A model generated the notes under the pieces. That model was given only the letters and a program-made list of their open reading frames with translations. It was not told the DNA's origin and ran no database searches. From Bacillaceae bacterium JMAK1 (GTDB taxonomy: Bacteria > Bacillota > Bacilli > Bacillales > Marinococcaceae), in NCBI GenBank assembly GCA_012970285.1, contig JIBW01000003.1, positions 434,001 to 498,000 of the forward strand: DNA of 64,000 nucleotides, in the 5' to 3' direction. A program made the translations under genes and the position numbers. This document shows positions 25,966 through 35,871 of the stretch, in pieces. The stretch's first letter is position 1, and the number at the start of each line of letters is the position of its first letter.

Positions 25966-25967
25966 CG

Positions 25968-27284
25968 ATGGAGATTTGGATCATTGCATTGCTACTGTTT
26001 CTGTCATTGTTAACGTTCCTTCTACTTGGTGTTCACGTAGCCTTTGCTCTTGGTGGCATCTCCATTCTATTCGGTTTGATTTTTTGGAATGGGTTGCCGA
26101 GTTTAGACGGCTTTGTACTCGGAACATATGAACGGACGACACAGGCGATATTAACAGCACTACCGTTGTATATTTTTATGGCTGCGGTGCTCATGTATAG
26201 TGATTTGGCAGATGATATGTATGAGGCAATTTACCGTTGGTTTGGTGGGGTTAAAGGGGGCTTGGCGGCAGGGACGTCTATTGTAGCTGCTGTTTTTGCA
26301 TCGATGGTTGGTGTCGCTTCAGTAGCAACGGCGGCGGTTGGAATGGTCGCTAGACCTTCGATGTTGAAGCGTAAATACGATGATCAGCTTACGTTAGGTG
26401 TTATAATGGCTGGAGGTGTACTAGGTGCGTTAATTCCACCGAGTATCGTCATGATTGTCTATGCTGCTGAAGCGAGTGTTTCGGCGGGTGCGTTGTTTAT
26501 GGCAGGTATTGTACCGGGGATTATGGCTTGTTTGCTTTTTATCGTGTATTCACTTATCCTTTGTTACTTCCGACCTGAGAAAGGTCCGAGTGTTGAAGCA
26601 GATATGCGATATACGTTAAGGGAGAAGTTCCAATCGTTAAAATCAATTGTTTTACCTGGTTTGGTCATTTTACTCGTTCTTGGATCCATTTACTTAGGGG
26701 TGGCTACACCTACTGAAGCAGGTGCAGTTGGTGCTGTAGGAGCCGTCTTTGCTGCAGGCGTACGTAAAAAGCTAACTTTTGTAAACATCAAACAGATCTT
26801 CATGATGACCGCAAAGCTTTGTGGAATTGTGTTTTGGATTCTGATCGGAGCAGTGGCTTATGCGCGAATTGTGACGGTGACAGGTACAGGAGAATGGTTA
26901 GGAAGTATGATTACTGATGCAGGACTTAACCGCTGGGTCGTACTCATCCTCATTTTACTCTTCTTCTTAGTGTTAGGGATGTTTATTGATACGGTTGCGG
27001 TCTTACTGATCACTGCACCACTCTTCCTACCAGTTTTAGGTGCTTTTGACTTTAATATGGTCTGGTTTGGTATTCTGTTTACAATAGCAGTATGCATCGG
27101 GAATTTAACGCCACCGTTTGGGATTAGTATCTTCATTATGAAAGGTGTAGCACCAGATATTAAAACGACGACATTGTATCGTGCCGTATGGCCATTTGTT
27201 TTTATTTTATTGTTCTGTATGATTCTAGTCTTGTTGTTCCCTGAGATTGCAATGTTTGTGCCTACACAAATGCTCGGACAATAA
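25968..27284 (+). CDS. TRAP transporter large permease (DctM-like)
   Basis: A 438-residue, roughly 12-segment transport subunit. GGVLGALIPPSIVMIVYA and GMFIDTVAVLLITAPLFLPV are the classic DctM motifs. With the preceding two genes it forms a complete Na+-coupled tripartite carboxylate uptake system. No terminator follows, but a new promoter sits before the next gene. Confidence 0.9.
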   Translation: MEIWIIALLLFLSLLTFLLLGVHVAFALGGISILFGLIFWNGLPSLDGFVLGTYERTTQAILTALPLYIFMAAVLMYSDLADDMYEAIYRWFGGVKGGLAAGTSIVAAVFASMVGVASVATAAVGMVARPSMLKRKYDDQLTLGVIMAGGVLGALIPPSIVMIVYAAEASVSAGALFMAGIVPGIMACLLFIVYSLILCYFRPEKGPSVEADMRYTLREKFQSLKSIVLPGLVILLVLGSIYLGVATPTEAGAVGAVGAVFAAGVRKKLTFVNIKQIFMMTAKLCGIVFWILIGAVAYARIVTVTGTGEWLGSMITDAGLNRWVVLILILLFFLVLGMFIDTVAVLLITAPLFLPVLGAFDFNMVWFGILFTIAVCIGNLTPPFGISIFIMKGVAPDIKTTTLYRAVWPFVFILLFCMILVLLFPEIAMFVPTQMLGQ

Positions 27285-27306
27285 GTTGAATTTTCTAAAA
27301 CTTAAC

Positions 27307-27335
27307 TTGACATTCAAAAAGTAAACATTTAGAAT
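27307..27335 (+). promoter_or_regulatory. Promoter of the first acyl-CoA operon
   Basis: TTGACA (27307-27312), 17 bp, TAGAAT (27330-27335), upstream of the SDR gene. Confidence 0.75.
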
Positions 27336-27387
27336 TCTAACTAATTATAAGCTAATTTTGCTACTTGAGATCGAAAGGGGTATTCAA

Positions 27388-28155
27388 ATGGAAATTGCTA
27401 AGAAGACAATTGTCGTAACAGGTGGAGCGTCTGGCCTTGGAGAAGCGGTTGTGCGCCAATTTGTTGAAGCGGGAGGAACCGCTGTTATTCTAGATGTAAA
27501 TGAAGAAAAGGGCGGGGCGTTAGCAGACTCGCTAGAAGATAAAGCTGTTTTCGTAAAGACAGACGTAACGAATGAGGAAAGTGTTGAAAGCGCTTTAAAA
27601 GTCGCGGTTGATCAATTCGGTAAGATCGACGTACTAATGAACTGTGCTGGTATTGGTGGCGCGATGAAGACGTTTGGACGTCAAGGTGTGCATGACCTCG
27701 CACATTTCTCGAAGATTATTAACGTCAACTTGATCGGTACATTTAACGTTTTACGACTAGCAGCTGAGAAGATGAGTGAAAACAATCCAACTGACCAAGG
27801 AGAGCGTGGCGTCATTATTAATACAGCCTCTGTTGCAGCGACAGATGGGCAGATTGGTCAGGCGGCTTATAGTGCGTCAAAAGGCGGCATTGTCGGAATG
27901 ACACTACCGATTGCAAGAGATTTATCGACGCTTGGCATCCGTGTGATGACCATCGCTCCAGGAATCTTTGAAACGCCACTTATGGCAAATGCGCCTGAAA
28001 AAGTGAAGAAGGCACTCGGTGAAATGGTGCCATTCCCACCGCGCTTAGGTGAGCCACCAGAATTTGCACAACTCGCACTCAGCATCATTCAAAACCCGAT
28101 GTTAAATGGAGAAACGATCCGCTTAGATGGTGCAATTCGTATGCAACCAAAATAA
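27388..28155 (+). CDS. 3-hydroxyacyl-CoA dehydrogenase type 2-like SDR
   Basis: A 255-residue short-chain dehydrogenase. GGASGLG binds NAD, NCAGIGG follows, and the catalytic triad is Ser in NTASVAA with YSASK. The overall pattern ([35 protein letters not shown]) resembles HSD17B10-type enzymes, which oxidise 3-hydroxyacyl- and 2-methyl-3-hydroxybutyryl-CoA. ATG 27388 follows AAAGGGG. It would supply the third beta-oxidation step for the dehydrogenase and thiolase that follow. Confidence 0.85.
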   Translation: MEIAKKTIVVTGGASGLGEAVVRQFVEAGGTAVILDVNEEKGGALADSLEDKAVFVKTDVTNEESVESALKVAVDQFGKIDVLMNCAGIGGAMKTFGRQGVHDLAHFSKIINVNLIGTFNVLRLAAEKMSENNPTDQGERGVIINTASVAATDGQIGQAAYSASKGGIVGMTLPIARDLSTLGIRVMTIAPGIFETPLMANAPEKVKKALGEMVPFPPRLGEPPEFAQLALSIIQNPMLNGETIRLDGAIRMQPK

Positions 28156-28167
28156 TGAGGTGAGACG

Positions 28168-29313
28168 ATGAAGCGAACGGTATTTAAAGAGGAGCATGAA
28201 TTATTTCGTAAGTCGATTCAAAGGTTTCTAGATGAAGAAGCGATGCCCTATTACAAGGATTGGGAGAAAGAGAAGCAAGTTCCTCGCTCATTTTGGAAGA
28301 AGATGGGCGAGCAAGGATTTCTCGCACCACAAGTCGCTGAGAAGTATGGTGGAATGGGCACTAACTTCTTATATAATGCATTACTCTCAGAAGAGTACAA
28401 CCGAGTAGGCAGTGGTTTAGGTGGGGTTGGTGTTCATAGTGACATCACCGTTCCTTACATTGAAGCGTTCGGAAGTGAAGAAATTAAAGAGCGTTACTTA
28501 CCGAAGCTCGTAAGCGGCGAGATGATTTGCGGGATTGCGATGACTGAACCAGGAACGGGTTCGGACTTAGCGAGCGTCAAAACGACGGCAGTTCTTGAAG
28601 GCGATCATTATATCGTCAACGGTGAGAAAACCTTTATTACTAATGGTTATTACGGTGATTTGTTCGTCGTCGTTTGTAAAACCGATCCAAATGCTGAACC
28701 CGCACGTCGTGGGATTAGCCTTCTACTCGTGGAAGCAGAGTACGATGGATTTTCACGTGGTAAGAAGTTAGAGAAACTAGGTCAGCACGCCAACGATACG
28801 AGCGAGCTAGTCTTTGAAAATGTGAAAGTACCGAAAGAGAACCTGCTAGGAGAAGAGAATCAAGGCTTCTACTATTTAATGGAAAAGCTACAACAAGAAC
28901 GTTTAATGCTATCGATTTCTAGTATTAATACAGCGAAGATCGTGCTTGATCAAACGATTGATTATGTAAAAGAGCGAAAAGCATTTGGTACACCCATTTC
29001 TAAGTTTCAAAATACCCAATTTAAAATTGCGGAAATGAAATCAGAAATTGAAATTGGTCGTACATTTGTTGATCGTCTCATTGAAGAGCATACGGCAGGC
29101 AACAAAGTTGTAAACGAAGTCTCCATGGCAAAATGGTGGGTAACGAGCTTGTATAAACGAGTCGTTAATGAGTGTTTGCAGCTGCACGGAGGATATGGCT
29201 ATACCGAAGAGTATGACGTAGCAAGGCGTTATCGTGATGCTGCGGTTACATCGATCTATGCAGGTTCAAATGAAATAATGAAAGTAATTATTGCAAAGAA
29301 TGAAGGGTTATAA
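28168..29313 (+). CDS. Acyl-CoA dehydrogenase
   Basis: A 381-residue FAD enzyme making 2-enoyl-CoA. Family motifs: MTEPGTGSDLASVKTTA (FAD and substrate contacts) and LQLHGGYGYTEEY near the end. The position holding the catalytic Glu in short/medium-chain enzymes (YEGT) reads YAGSNEIM, so the base is probably at the alternative position used by isovaleryl- and long-chain-type enzymes. It starts 12 bp after the SDR. Its partner electron-transfer flavoprotein is not in the window. Confidence 0.88.
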   Translation: MKRTVFKEEHELFRKSIQRFLDEEAMPYYKDWEKEKQVPRSFWKKMGEQGFLAPQVAEKYGGMGTNFLYNALLSEEYNRVGSGLGGVGVHSDITVPYIEAFGSEEIKERYLPKLVSGEMICGIAMTEPGTGSDLASVKTTAVLEGDHYIVNGEKTFITNGYYGDLFVVVCKTDPNAEPARRGISLLLVEAEYDGFSRGKKLEKLGQHANDTSELVFENVKVPKENLLGEENQGFYYLMEKLQQERLMLSISSINTAKIVLDQTIDYVKERKAFGTPISKFQNTQFKIAEMKSEIEIGRTFVDRLIEEHTAGNKVVNEVSMAKWWVTSLYKRVVNECLQLHGGYGYTEEYDVARRYRDAAVTSIYAGSNEIMKVIIAKNEGL

Positions 29314-29339
29314 TTTCGAAGATTAAAGGAGGTCATTCC

Positions 29340-30494
29340 ATGAGAGAAGTCGTTATTGTAGAAGCCGTTCGTACGCCAGTTGGTAAGAATCGAGGTGCAT
29401 TAAGTGGTATCCGGGCAGATGAGTTAGCGGCGTTGCCAATTAAAGAAGTGGTGAACCGAGCGGGTATTGATCCGGGACTCGTTGAAGATGTGATTTTAGG
29501 ATGCGTAAGCCAAATCGGTGAGCAAGCATTAGACGTCGCCCGGAGTGCAACGTTAATTGCAGGATTTCCGATTGAAGTCCCAGGAACAACCGTTGATCGT
29601 CAGTGTGGTTCTAGCCAGCAAGCAGTAAGCTTCGCGGCGCAGGCAATACTGAGTGGCGATATGGACGTTGTCATCGCTGGTGGCGTTGAGAGCATGTCCC
29701 GTGTTCCGATTGGTTCAACGAGACAAGGTGTGAAGCCTAGTTCTAAATTATCTGAAAGATTTGAATTGATCCATCAAGGGTTGTCTGCAGACCGAATCGC
29801 AGATCAGTGGGGATTTACGCGTGAACAGATGGATGAATACGCCTTTGAAAGTCACCGTCGTGCAGTGGAAGCACAAGATCGTGGCGGTTTCCAAAGTGAG
29901 ATTATGCCGATTGAGGTTACGCTTCCTGATGGGACATCGACCACAATGACAGAAGATGAAGGGCCTAGAAGAAATTCAAGTGTCGAGAAACTAGCTACAT
30001 TAAAACCAGCCTTTGCCGAAGATGGCAAAATTACAGCGGGGAACTCGAGTCAGATTAGTGATGGCTCAAACGCCTTGTTACTCATGAGTAAAGAGAAAGC
30101 AGAAGAACTCGGTTTAAAACCGCGCTTTAAAATTGTTGCGCGCTCGGTAACCGGCTCTGATCCTACGCTCATGTTAACCGGTCCAATTCCTGCTACCCAT
30201 AAAGTGTTAGAAAAAGCGAATCTATCAATTGAAGAGATTGATCATTTTGAAGTAAATGAAGCCTTTGCAAGTGTACCGATGTGTTGGCTGGAAGAGTTCA
30301 AAGTTGATCCGAAAAAGCTAAATCCAATTGGTGGTGCAATTGCGCTTGGGCATCCACTTGGTGCGAGTGGTGGACGACTAATGATTAGCATGATGAATGA
30401 GCTTGAACGAACAGGTGGAAGATACGGTCTTCAAACGATGTGTGAAGGAAATGGGATGGCAAACGCGACTATTATCGAACGAATCGTGGATTGA
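29340..30494 (+). CDS. Thiolase (acetyl-CoA C-acyltransferase)
   Basis: A 384-residue thiolase. The acyl-accepting Cys is in DRQCGSSQQA, followed by GGVESMS, the GGAIALGHPLGASGGR His motif and the second Cys in TMCEGNGMA. It cleaves 3-ketoacyl-CoA with CoA. RBS AAGGAGG is six bases before the ATG. Tightly linked to the acyl-CoA dehydrogenase and the racemase, consistent with one operon. Confidence 0.9.
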   Translation: MREVVIVEAVRTPVGKNRGALSGIRADELAALPIKEVVNRAGIDPGLVEDVILGCVSQIGEQALDVARSATLIAGFPIEVPGTTVDRQCGSSQQAVSFAAQAILSGDMDVVIAGGVESMSRVPIGSTRQGVKPSSKLSERFELIHQGLSADRIADQWGFTREQMDEYAFESHRRAVEAQDRGGFQSEIMPIEVTLPDGTSTTMTEDEGPRRNSSVEKLATLKPAFAEDGKITAGNSSQISDGSNALLLMSKEKAEELGLKPRFKIVARSVTGSDPTLMLTGPIPATHKVLEKANLSIEEIDHFEVNEAFASVPMCWLEEFKVDPKKLNPIGGAIALGHPLGASGGRLMISMMNELERTGGRYGLQTMCEGNGMANATIIERIVD

Positions 30495-30508
30495 TAAGGA
30501 GGACTTAA

Positions 30509-31633
30509 ATGCCGCTTACATCTGTAAAAGTATTGGATTTAACTCGTCTTCTACCTGGGCCGTATTGTACGATGATGCTTGCGGATTTTGGAGCTGAAGT
30601 GATTAAGGTCGAAAGCCCTGATGTAGGAGATTATGCAAGGGAAAGTCCGCCTATTGTTGACGGCGATGGTGCGATGTTTCATAGTCTCAATCGCAATAAG
30701 AAAAGTGTGACACTGGACTTGAAAAGCGATGAGGGTAGAGATCAGTTTCTAACACTTGTTAAAGATGCAGACGTCATCGTAGAAGGCTTTCGTCCCGGAG
30801 TGATGGAACGTCTTTCATTAGGCTATGAAGAAGTAAAACGAGTGAATGCTCGCATTGTGTATTGTTCGATTACTGGATACGGTCAGACAGGTCCTTATGC
30901 AAAAAAAGCGGGTCACGATGTAAATTTTATTAGTACAGCTGGCTTGTTGAATCTAATCGGTGATGAGAGAAAACCACAAATCCCTGCCGCACAAATTGGT
31001 GACATCGGTGGTGGAGGATTAACGGCTGCAGTTGGAATTCTAGTCGCTCTGCTGGAACGAGAGCGTTCAGGTGAAGGGCAATATGTCGATATCTCGATGA
31101 TGGACGGTGCGGTGTCTTGGATGCAAACGCTATTGCCTCATTTCCTCATGGGCGCAAAGGAACCAAGCCGAGGCGACATGGTCTTAAGTGGTAAACTTGC
31201 TTGTTATGAAACGTATGAAACAAAAGATGGCCGCTGGTTTGCCGTCGGCGCACTTGAGCCGAAGTTCTGGAAGAACTTCTGTGAAAAGCTCGGTCGACTG
31301 GATCTCATAGAACAACATCGTGCATCAAGCGACGTTCAGCGCCGTGTGAAGCATGAAGTGCAGACAGAATTCTATAAACGAGACTTTCATGAATGGCAGA
31401 ACGTGTTTTTAGATGCGGATGCTTGTGTCACGCCAGTTCTTACGTTAGATGAGATGGTTGATGACCCACAAATCAAAGATCGTCAGATGATTCTTCCATA
31501 TGGAGCAATGAAAACGATCGGATTCCCGATTAAGCTTTCCCGTACACCTGCGAAATTAAAAGAATTGGCTCCGAAACTAGGCCAGCATAATCAAGAGGTG
31601 TTAACAGCTCAAGAACAACTAAGAGAAACGTAG
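30509..31633 (+). CDS. CaiB/BaiF protein, alpha-methylacyl-CoA racemase type
   Basis: A 374-residue class III CoA-transferase-fold protein. LPGPYCTMMLADFGAEVIKVE is the family N-terminus. AGHDVNF and GDIGGGGL match the His and Asp catalytic pair of alpha-methylacyl-CoA racemases rather than the single Asp of CoA-transferases, and GALEPKFW supplies the conserved Glu. A racemase would epimerise 2-methylacyl-CoA so that the stereospecific acyl-CoA dehydrogenase can act. A paralogue lies at 38479. A CoA-transferase activity cannot be excluded. Confidence 0.8.
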   Translation: MPLTSVKVLDLTRLLPGPYCTMMLADFGAEVIKVESPDVGDYARESPPIVDGDGAMFHSLNRNKKSVTLDLKSDEGRDQFLTLVKDADVIVEGFRPGVMERLSLGYEEVKRVNARIVYCSITGYGQTGPYAKKAGHDVNFISTAGLLNLIGDERKPQIPAAQIGDIGGGGLTAAVGILVALLERERSGEGQYVDISMMDGAVSWMQTLLPHFLMGAKEPSRGDMVLSGKLACYETYETKDGRWFAVGALEPKFWKNFCEKLGRLDLIEQHRASSDVQRRVKHEVQTEFYKRDFHEWQNVFLDADACVTPVLTLDEMVDDPQIKDRQMILPYGAMKTIGFPIKLSRTPAKLKELAPKLGQHNQEVLTAQEQLRET

Positions 31634-31667
31634 ACGGTGGAAAATTAAATCATCTTCCGTGTACGTA

Positions 31668-31706
31668 CAAAAGGTCGGTGCCAATCATGTATGGCACCGA
31701 CCTTTT
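31668..31706 (+). terminator. Terminator after the first racemase
   Basis: A 15-bp perfect stem (31668-31682 with 31691-31705) with terminal T-run; separates the SDR-to-racemase operon from the ligase genes. Confidence 0.88.
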
Positions 31707-31777
31707 AGCAAATCGGTTTGGCACAATCACTTCATAAGAAACTCATTTGTTTTTATAGAAAAGGTGGTATGTGATCA

Positions 31778-33301
31778 ATGATTTACTCGTTAGTAAAGGA
31801 GAGCATAACAAAAGAGGAAGATCCATTCATCCATTTTGAGGGAGAAGCGCTGCGCTATTCTGAGGTGTTGCAACGAGCAGACGGTTTTGCTCAACACCTA
31901 GTCAGTCTCGGAATTAAAGCTCGTGACCGGGTGGCATGGCTCGGGACTAATCATCCCCATTTCATCGTTTCCTTACTTGCTTGTTCGAAACTAAATGTCA
32001 CATTCGTTCCGTTGAACTATCGGGGTAAGTATGCGGAATTGCAGCAGATGGTTGATGATAGTGGCGCAAGAATCATGGTTAGTGAACGTCGTTATCGCGA
32101 GTTGGCAGACGACTTACACACACAATGTCGTGCAGTTGAGCAGGTCATTCCGGCAGAGGAAGTATATGTGGAGCAAGAGCCGCTTGTTGTTACGACGCAC
32201 AGCACAAATGATGATTTGGCATACTTGATTTTTACGAGTGGGACAACATCACAGCCAAAGCCTGTTATGATTACGAACAAAACGATCGCTAACTTTCTTA
32301 GTGTGTATCCGAACGCTGACTCAATTGGTAAGACGGTCTCATTGCTTCATGCCCCGAACTTTCACATTGCAGGTTTGTTAAATGCACTTTTATCCTTAGT
32401 AGCTACGAATCACATTGCGATGCTTCGGCAATTTGATGCTCGTCAGTGGTTACAAGCTGTAGAAGATGTAAAGGTTACGAAAACATTTCTAGCGCCTACA
32501 ATGATGAAGCTAATTACCGACACACTTCAAGAACGTCAGTATGATCTTAGTAGCTTGCAAAGCATCGTATACGGGTCAGCGAAAGCTCAATTACCGGTAC
32601 TTGAAGCGTTTATGAATGGTTTATCAGAAGAAACAGCGGTCACCCACGTGTATGGGATGACGGAAACGTTGTCAACGATTACGTTGTTAGGATCTGACGT
32701 GCATGATGAACATCGCAAACGTCCAACTGAACAGACGAAGCGGCGCATTCAATCGGTCGGTAAGCCACTTCCTGATGTGGAAATTCAAATTTGGGATTCT
32801 GAAGGTCAAGTGTTACCGGCTTATGAAGTAGGAACGGTAGTGGCTCGTACATCCCGAACGATGCAAGGGTACTACAACCGTCCCGAAGCGACGGCAAAAG
32901 CGTTGCAAGGCGGTTGGTACGTATCGAGTGATGCGGGATATCTAGATGAAGAAGGGTATTTGTATGTCGAAGGACGACTTGACGACATGATTATTCGTGG
33001 CGGTGAGAACATTGCCCCGAATGAAATTGAGGAAGTCTTATTGTTGCATGAAGGCGTGTATGACGTCTCTGTCGTACCTCGAGTCAGCGAAACGTGGGGG
33101 CAAGAAATTGTAGCGGTCATCGTGTCTAGTCACGCTAAGAACACCTACAGTGAAAAAGAACTCCAAGAGCATGTAAGGCAGCACTTGTCTAGTTTCAAAG
33201 TTCCTGCTGCATTTCATTTTGTTGATGAGCTTCCCCGAAATGCCACTGGCAAGATATTGAAACAACCTTTAATTAAGGCAGTAGAAAACTTAAAAATGTA
33301 A
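31778..33301 (+). CDS. AMP-forming acyl-CoA synthetase
   Basis: A 507-residue ANL-superfamily ligase that activates a carboxylic acid with ATP and CoA. The P-loop reads FTSGTTSQPKPV, slightly off the usual SGTTGxPKG. VYGMTE, YLYVEGRLDDMIIRGGENI and the C-terminal lysine in RNATGKILK are present, so it should be active. Substrate not determinable. A perfect cre site overlaps its stop codon. Confidence 0.87.
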   Translation: MIYSLVKESITKEEDPFIHFEGEALRYSEVLQRADGFAQHLVSLGIKARDRVAWLGTNHPHFIVSLLACSKLNVTFVPLNYRGKYAELQQMVDDSGARIMVSERRYRELADDLHTQCRAVEQVIPAEEVYVEQEPLVVTTHSTNDDLAYLIFTSGTTSQPKPVMITNKTIANFLSVYPNADSIGKTVSLLHAPNFHIAGLLNALLSLVATNHIAMLRQFDARQWLQAVEDVKVTKTFLAPTMMKLITDTLQERQYDLSSLQSIVYGSAKAQLPVLEAFMNGLSEETAVTHVYGMTETLSTITLLGSDVHDEHRKRPTEQTKRRIQSVGKPLPDVEIQIWDSEGQVLPAYEVGTVVARTSRTMQGYYNRPEATAKALQGGWYVSSDAGYLDEEGYLYVEGRLDDMIIRGGENIAPNEIEEVLLLHEGVYDVSVVPRVSETWGQEIVAVIVSSHAKNTYSEKELQEHVRQHLSSFKVPAAFHFVDELPRNATGKILKQPLIKAVENLKM

Positions 33302-33310
33302 GCGTTAACA
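33297..33310. promoter_or_regulatory. CcpA cre site between the two ligase genes
   Basis: TGTAAGCGTTAACA is a perfect match to TGWAANCGNTNWCA, spanning the stop codon of the first ligase and 65 bp before the second. Confidence 0.8.
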
Positions 33311-33374
33311 ATTTGGAGTGAAGAGTCTGGTAAGTGAACGGTCATGTGAAAAAAACCGATGGAGGCGATGAACG

Positions 33375-35018
33375 ATGACACAGCTGACGTATCCGCAACA
33401 GCCTGTGCACCACATATTAAAAGGGAGTGCAAAGCGCTATGGGGAACGGCTCGTGTTAATTGACCAAGAAGAACACCTCACCTATGAACAACTTTATAAT
33501 GATAGCCTAAGATTCGCTCGCGCCCTCGTACGGATCGGCATTGAAAAAGGCGATGTCGTTTGTGTACATCTTCCGAACTGCTCATCATTTCTTATTGCTT
33601 ATTACGGGACGTTGATGAGTGGGGCGACATTTACACCAGCAAATCCCTTATTATCTGAAGATGAGTTGTCTCATCAATTAAACGATGCGAGAGCACGAGT
33701 GATCATTACGTCGAACCCGGCGGTTTCTTTTGAAGAGACATGTATTGAACAAATCATCTATGTCGGCGATGAAGGTGTAGAAGGCTTGAATCTTAAGCAA
33801 CTGCTTCAACAAGAGGAAGCCATCCCGGTTGCGGTTAACATTGATGTGGAGAACGATTTGGCGCATATTGCGTACACGGGAGGTACAACTGGAAGAAGTA
33901 AAGGCGTTATGCTTACGCATGCGAATGTTGTCACAAACGTTGTTCAGTCGTGTTGCTTTACAAACGGGGGCGTAGCGGAAGTTGAAGATGAAGCGATCGT
34001 ATTAAATGAATTACCAGGGGACAAGGAGAAGTATGCCATCCCATTTGGTACAGGTAGGCTATTAAATGTAACGCCTTGGTACCATGCCATGGGAACGGTC
34101 GGCTATTTGAACAATGTGCTACTGCAAGGTTCAACGATTATATTAGCGAAGCGGTTTGAGCCTAAAGCATTTCTAGAGGCGATTACTTATCACCAGGTTA
34201 CAACGGTTGGTGGAGCAGCGCCGATGTTTCATGCACTCATTAATGTTCCAGGCATTGAGAAGATGGATCTTAGCAGTGTAAAACAAGTACGTTCAGGGGC
34301 ATCACCAATTTCTAAAGTTGCATTGGAGAAGTTAAAAGGCATTTTTCGCAATGCTACGGTAACGGAAGCATACGGGTTGAGCGAGGCGACGATGATGTTA
34401 ACGTCTAACCCTGCAGAAATTGGGGGGAAGACGAAAGCGGGTTCTGTAGGGATCCCTACGTACGATACAGAGATTCGCATTGTAAAAGAAGACGGAAGCG
34501 AAGCGGAGACAGGAGAAGTTGGTGAAGTAGCAGGCAAAGGACCACAAATCATGCAAGGGTATTTAAATAATCCGGACGAAACAGCGATTGCCTTACGTGA
34601 TGGCTGGCTTTACACCGGTGATTTAGGTTACGTAGACGATGAGGGGTACGTATACATCGTCGATCGCAAAAAAGACTTAATTTTGTATAAAGGGTACAAC
34701 GTCTATCCAAAGGAACTTGAAGAGATTCTGTACCGACACCCAGAGGTTGCGACAGTCGCAGTCGTCGGTGTACCTCATGAAATTAACGGTGAAATTCCAG
34801 TGGCATTTGTTGTGCTAAAAAACGATCAATCGACGGAGCAGATGAAACAGGCGCTAATGGGCTACGTTAACGATCAAGTAACGCCGTATAAGAAAATTCG
34901 TGAGGTAGCGTTCGTCAAGGAATTACCGACAAGCGGGGCAGGGAAGATTTTGAAGCGAGCGTTAAGAGATCGCGCAAGTGAGTGGTTGAAACAACAAGAG
35001 AAAAGTAGTCATTCATAA
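33375..35018 (+). CDS. AMP-forming acyl-CoA synthetase (long-chain/4-coumarate type)
   Basis: A 547-residue ligase. YTGGTTGRSKGVMLTH is the P-loop, TPWYHAMG and AYGLSEA follow, GDLGYVDDEGYVYIVDRKKDLILYKG holds the ribose and hinge residues, and TSGAGKILKRAL the catalytic Lys. It differs clearly from the preceding ligase, so the two probably act on different acids or on different stages. GGAGG is nine bases before the ATG. Confidence 0.88.
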   Translation: MTQLTYPQQPVHHILKGSAKRYGERLVLIDQEEHLTYEQLYNDSLRFARALVRIGIEKGDVVCVHLPNCSSFLIAYYGTLMSGATFTPANPLLSEDELSHQLNDARARVIITSNPAVSFEETCIEQIIYVGDEGVEGLNLKQLLQQEEAIPVAVNIDVENDLAHIAYTGGTTGRSKGVMLTHANVVTNVVQSCCFTNGGVAEVEDEAIVLNELPGDKEKYAIPFGTGRLLNVTPWYHAMGTVGYLNNVLLQGSTIILAKRFEPKAFLEAITYHQVTTVGGAAPMFHALINVPGIEKMDLSSVKQVRSGASPISKVALEKLKGIFRNATVTEAYGLSEATMMLTSNPAEIGGKTKAGSVGIPTYDTEIRIVKEDGSEAETGEVGEVAGKGPQIMQGYLNNPDETAIALRDGWLYTGDLGYVDDEGYVYIVDRKKDLILYKGYNVYPKELEEILYRHPEVATVAVVGVPHEINGEIPVAFVVLKNDQSTEQMKQALMGYVNDQVTPYKKIREVAFVKELPTSGAGKILKRALRDRASEWLKQQEKSSHS

Positions 35019-35101
35019 TCGCCTACGTCACCTGTTTACAAGCAGTTTAAGGGGTAAAACAACTGTGGTAGTAAAATATATAGAAAGTTCAAAAGATCAA
35101 T

Positions 35102-35130
35102 TTGACATTTAAAAATTGAACCCATAGAAT
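35102..35130 (+). promoter_or_regulatory. Promoter of the TetR gene
   Basis: TTGACA (35102-35107), 17 bp, TAGAAT (35125-35130). GTTCAA at 35087 and TTGAAC at 35116 form a widely spaced inverted pair around the -35 box that could be an autoregulatory site. Confidence 0.7.
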
Positions 35131-35153
35131 TTATGTCAATAAGGTGTGATGAT

Positions 35154-35741
35154 ATGTCATTGAGAGAGCGTAAGAAAGAGAAGAAGATCAATGAAATTTT
35201 GAATTCTGCCATGGGTTTAATCTCAAAAAAAGGATATCATGCAACGACGATGGATGATATCGCAAGTGAGTTACTCATGACGAAGGGGTCGTTGTATTAC
35301 TATTTCAAGGATAAAGAAGACCTTGTCTTTTATTGTACGAAGCAGTTGCTCGGTGAAAGTATTCAGCAGGCAGAAGAAATTGAGCAATTAGACGTGAATA
35401 GTCATGAGAAATTGTACAAAGCCATCGTTGTCCACATGGAATACTTGTTGACCGAAAGGTCGGGCTTTGAAATTGGGTCAAAGCCGAGGTCGTTTTTTTC
35501 TGGAGAGAAGCTTGACGATGTTGTGAAGCTTCGGCACGATTATGCATCGTGCATGGATCGTATGATTGAAGAGGGCATGGCGTCTGGGGAGTTTGAGCAA
35601 GGCGATGTGAAAGTAAAACGGAACCTTTTATTAGGTGCGATGAACTATTCGATTTCTTGGTACTCACTCTCGGGACCATTAGACATTACCGAGACGGCTC
35701 ATAAAAGTGCTGAACATTTAATGAAGATGTTTGTAAAGTGA
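35154..35741 (+). CDS. TetR-family transcriptional regulator
   Basis: A 195-residue regulator. The N-terminal HTH (ILNSAMGLISKKGYHATTMDDIASELLMTKGSLYYYFKDKEDL, about residues 12-54) is typical TetR; the C-terminal half is the ligand domain. AAGGTG before ATG 35154 sets the start, since the upstream ATG at 35133 would be almost at the transcription start. By position it probably represses the acyl-CoA genes and responds to a CoA thioester, as FadR of B. subtilis does; this is inference. Confidence 0.87.
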   Translation: MSLRERKKEKKINEILNSAMGLISKKGYHATTMDDIASELLMTKGSLYYYFKDKEDLVFYCTKQLLGESIQQAEEIEQLDVNSHEKLYKAIVVHMEYLLTERSGFEIGSKPRSFFSGEKLDDVVKLRHDYASCMDRMIEEGMASGEFEQGDVKVKRNLLLGAMNYSISWYSLSGPLDITETAHKSAEHLMKMFVK

Positions 35742-35777
35742 TGGAAGGGAGGAACGGGAAGTTTCGCCATGTGGTTT

Positions 35778-35791
35778 TGAAAGCGTATTCA
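35778..35791. promoter_or_regulatory. Near-consensus cre site
   Basis: TGAAAGCGTATTCA differs from TGWAANCGNTNWCA at one position. It lies 80 bp upstream of the enoyl-CoA hydratase gene. Confidence 0.45.
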
Positions 35792-35871
35792 CTCGAGCAA
35801 TTTATCGGAATTGAGTTCATAATCTTACAACGCAATAGCAACGAGCGTTGAATTAAAGAGGAGATGTTACG

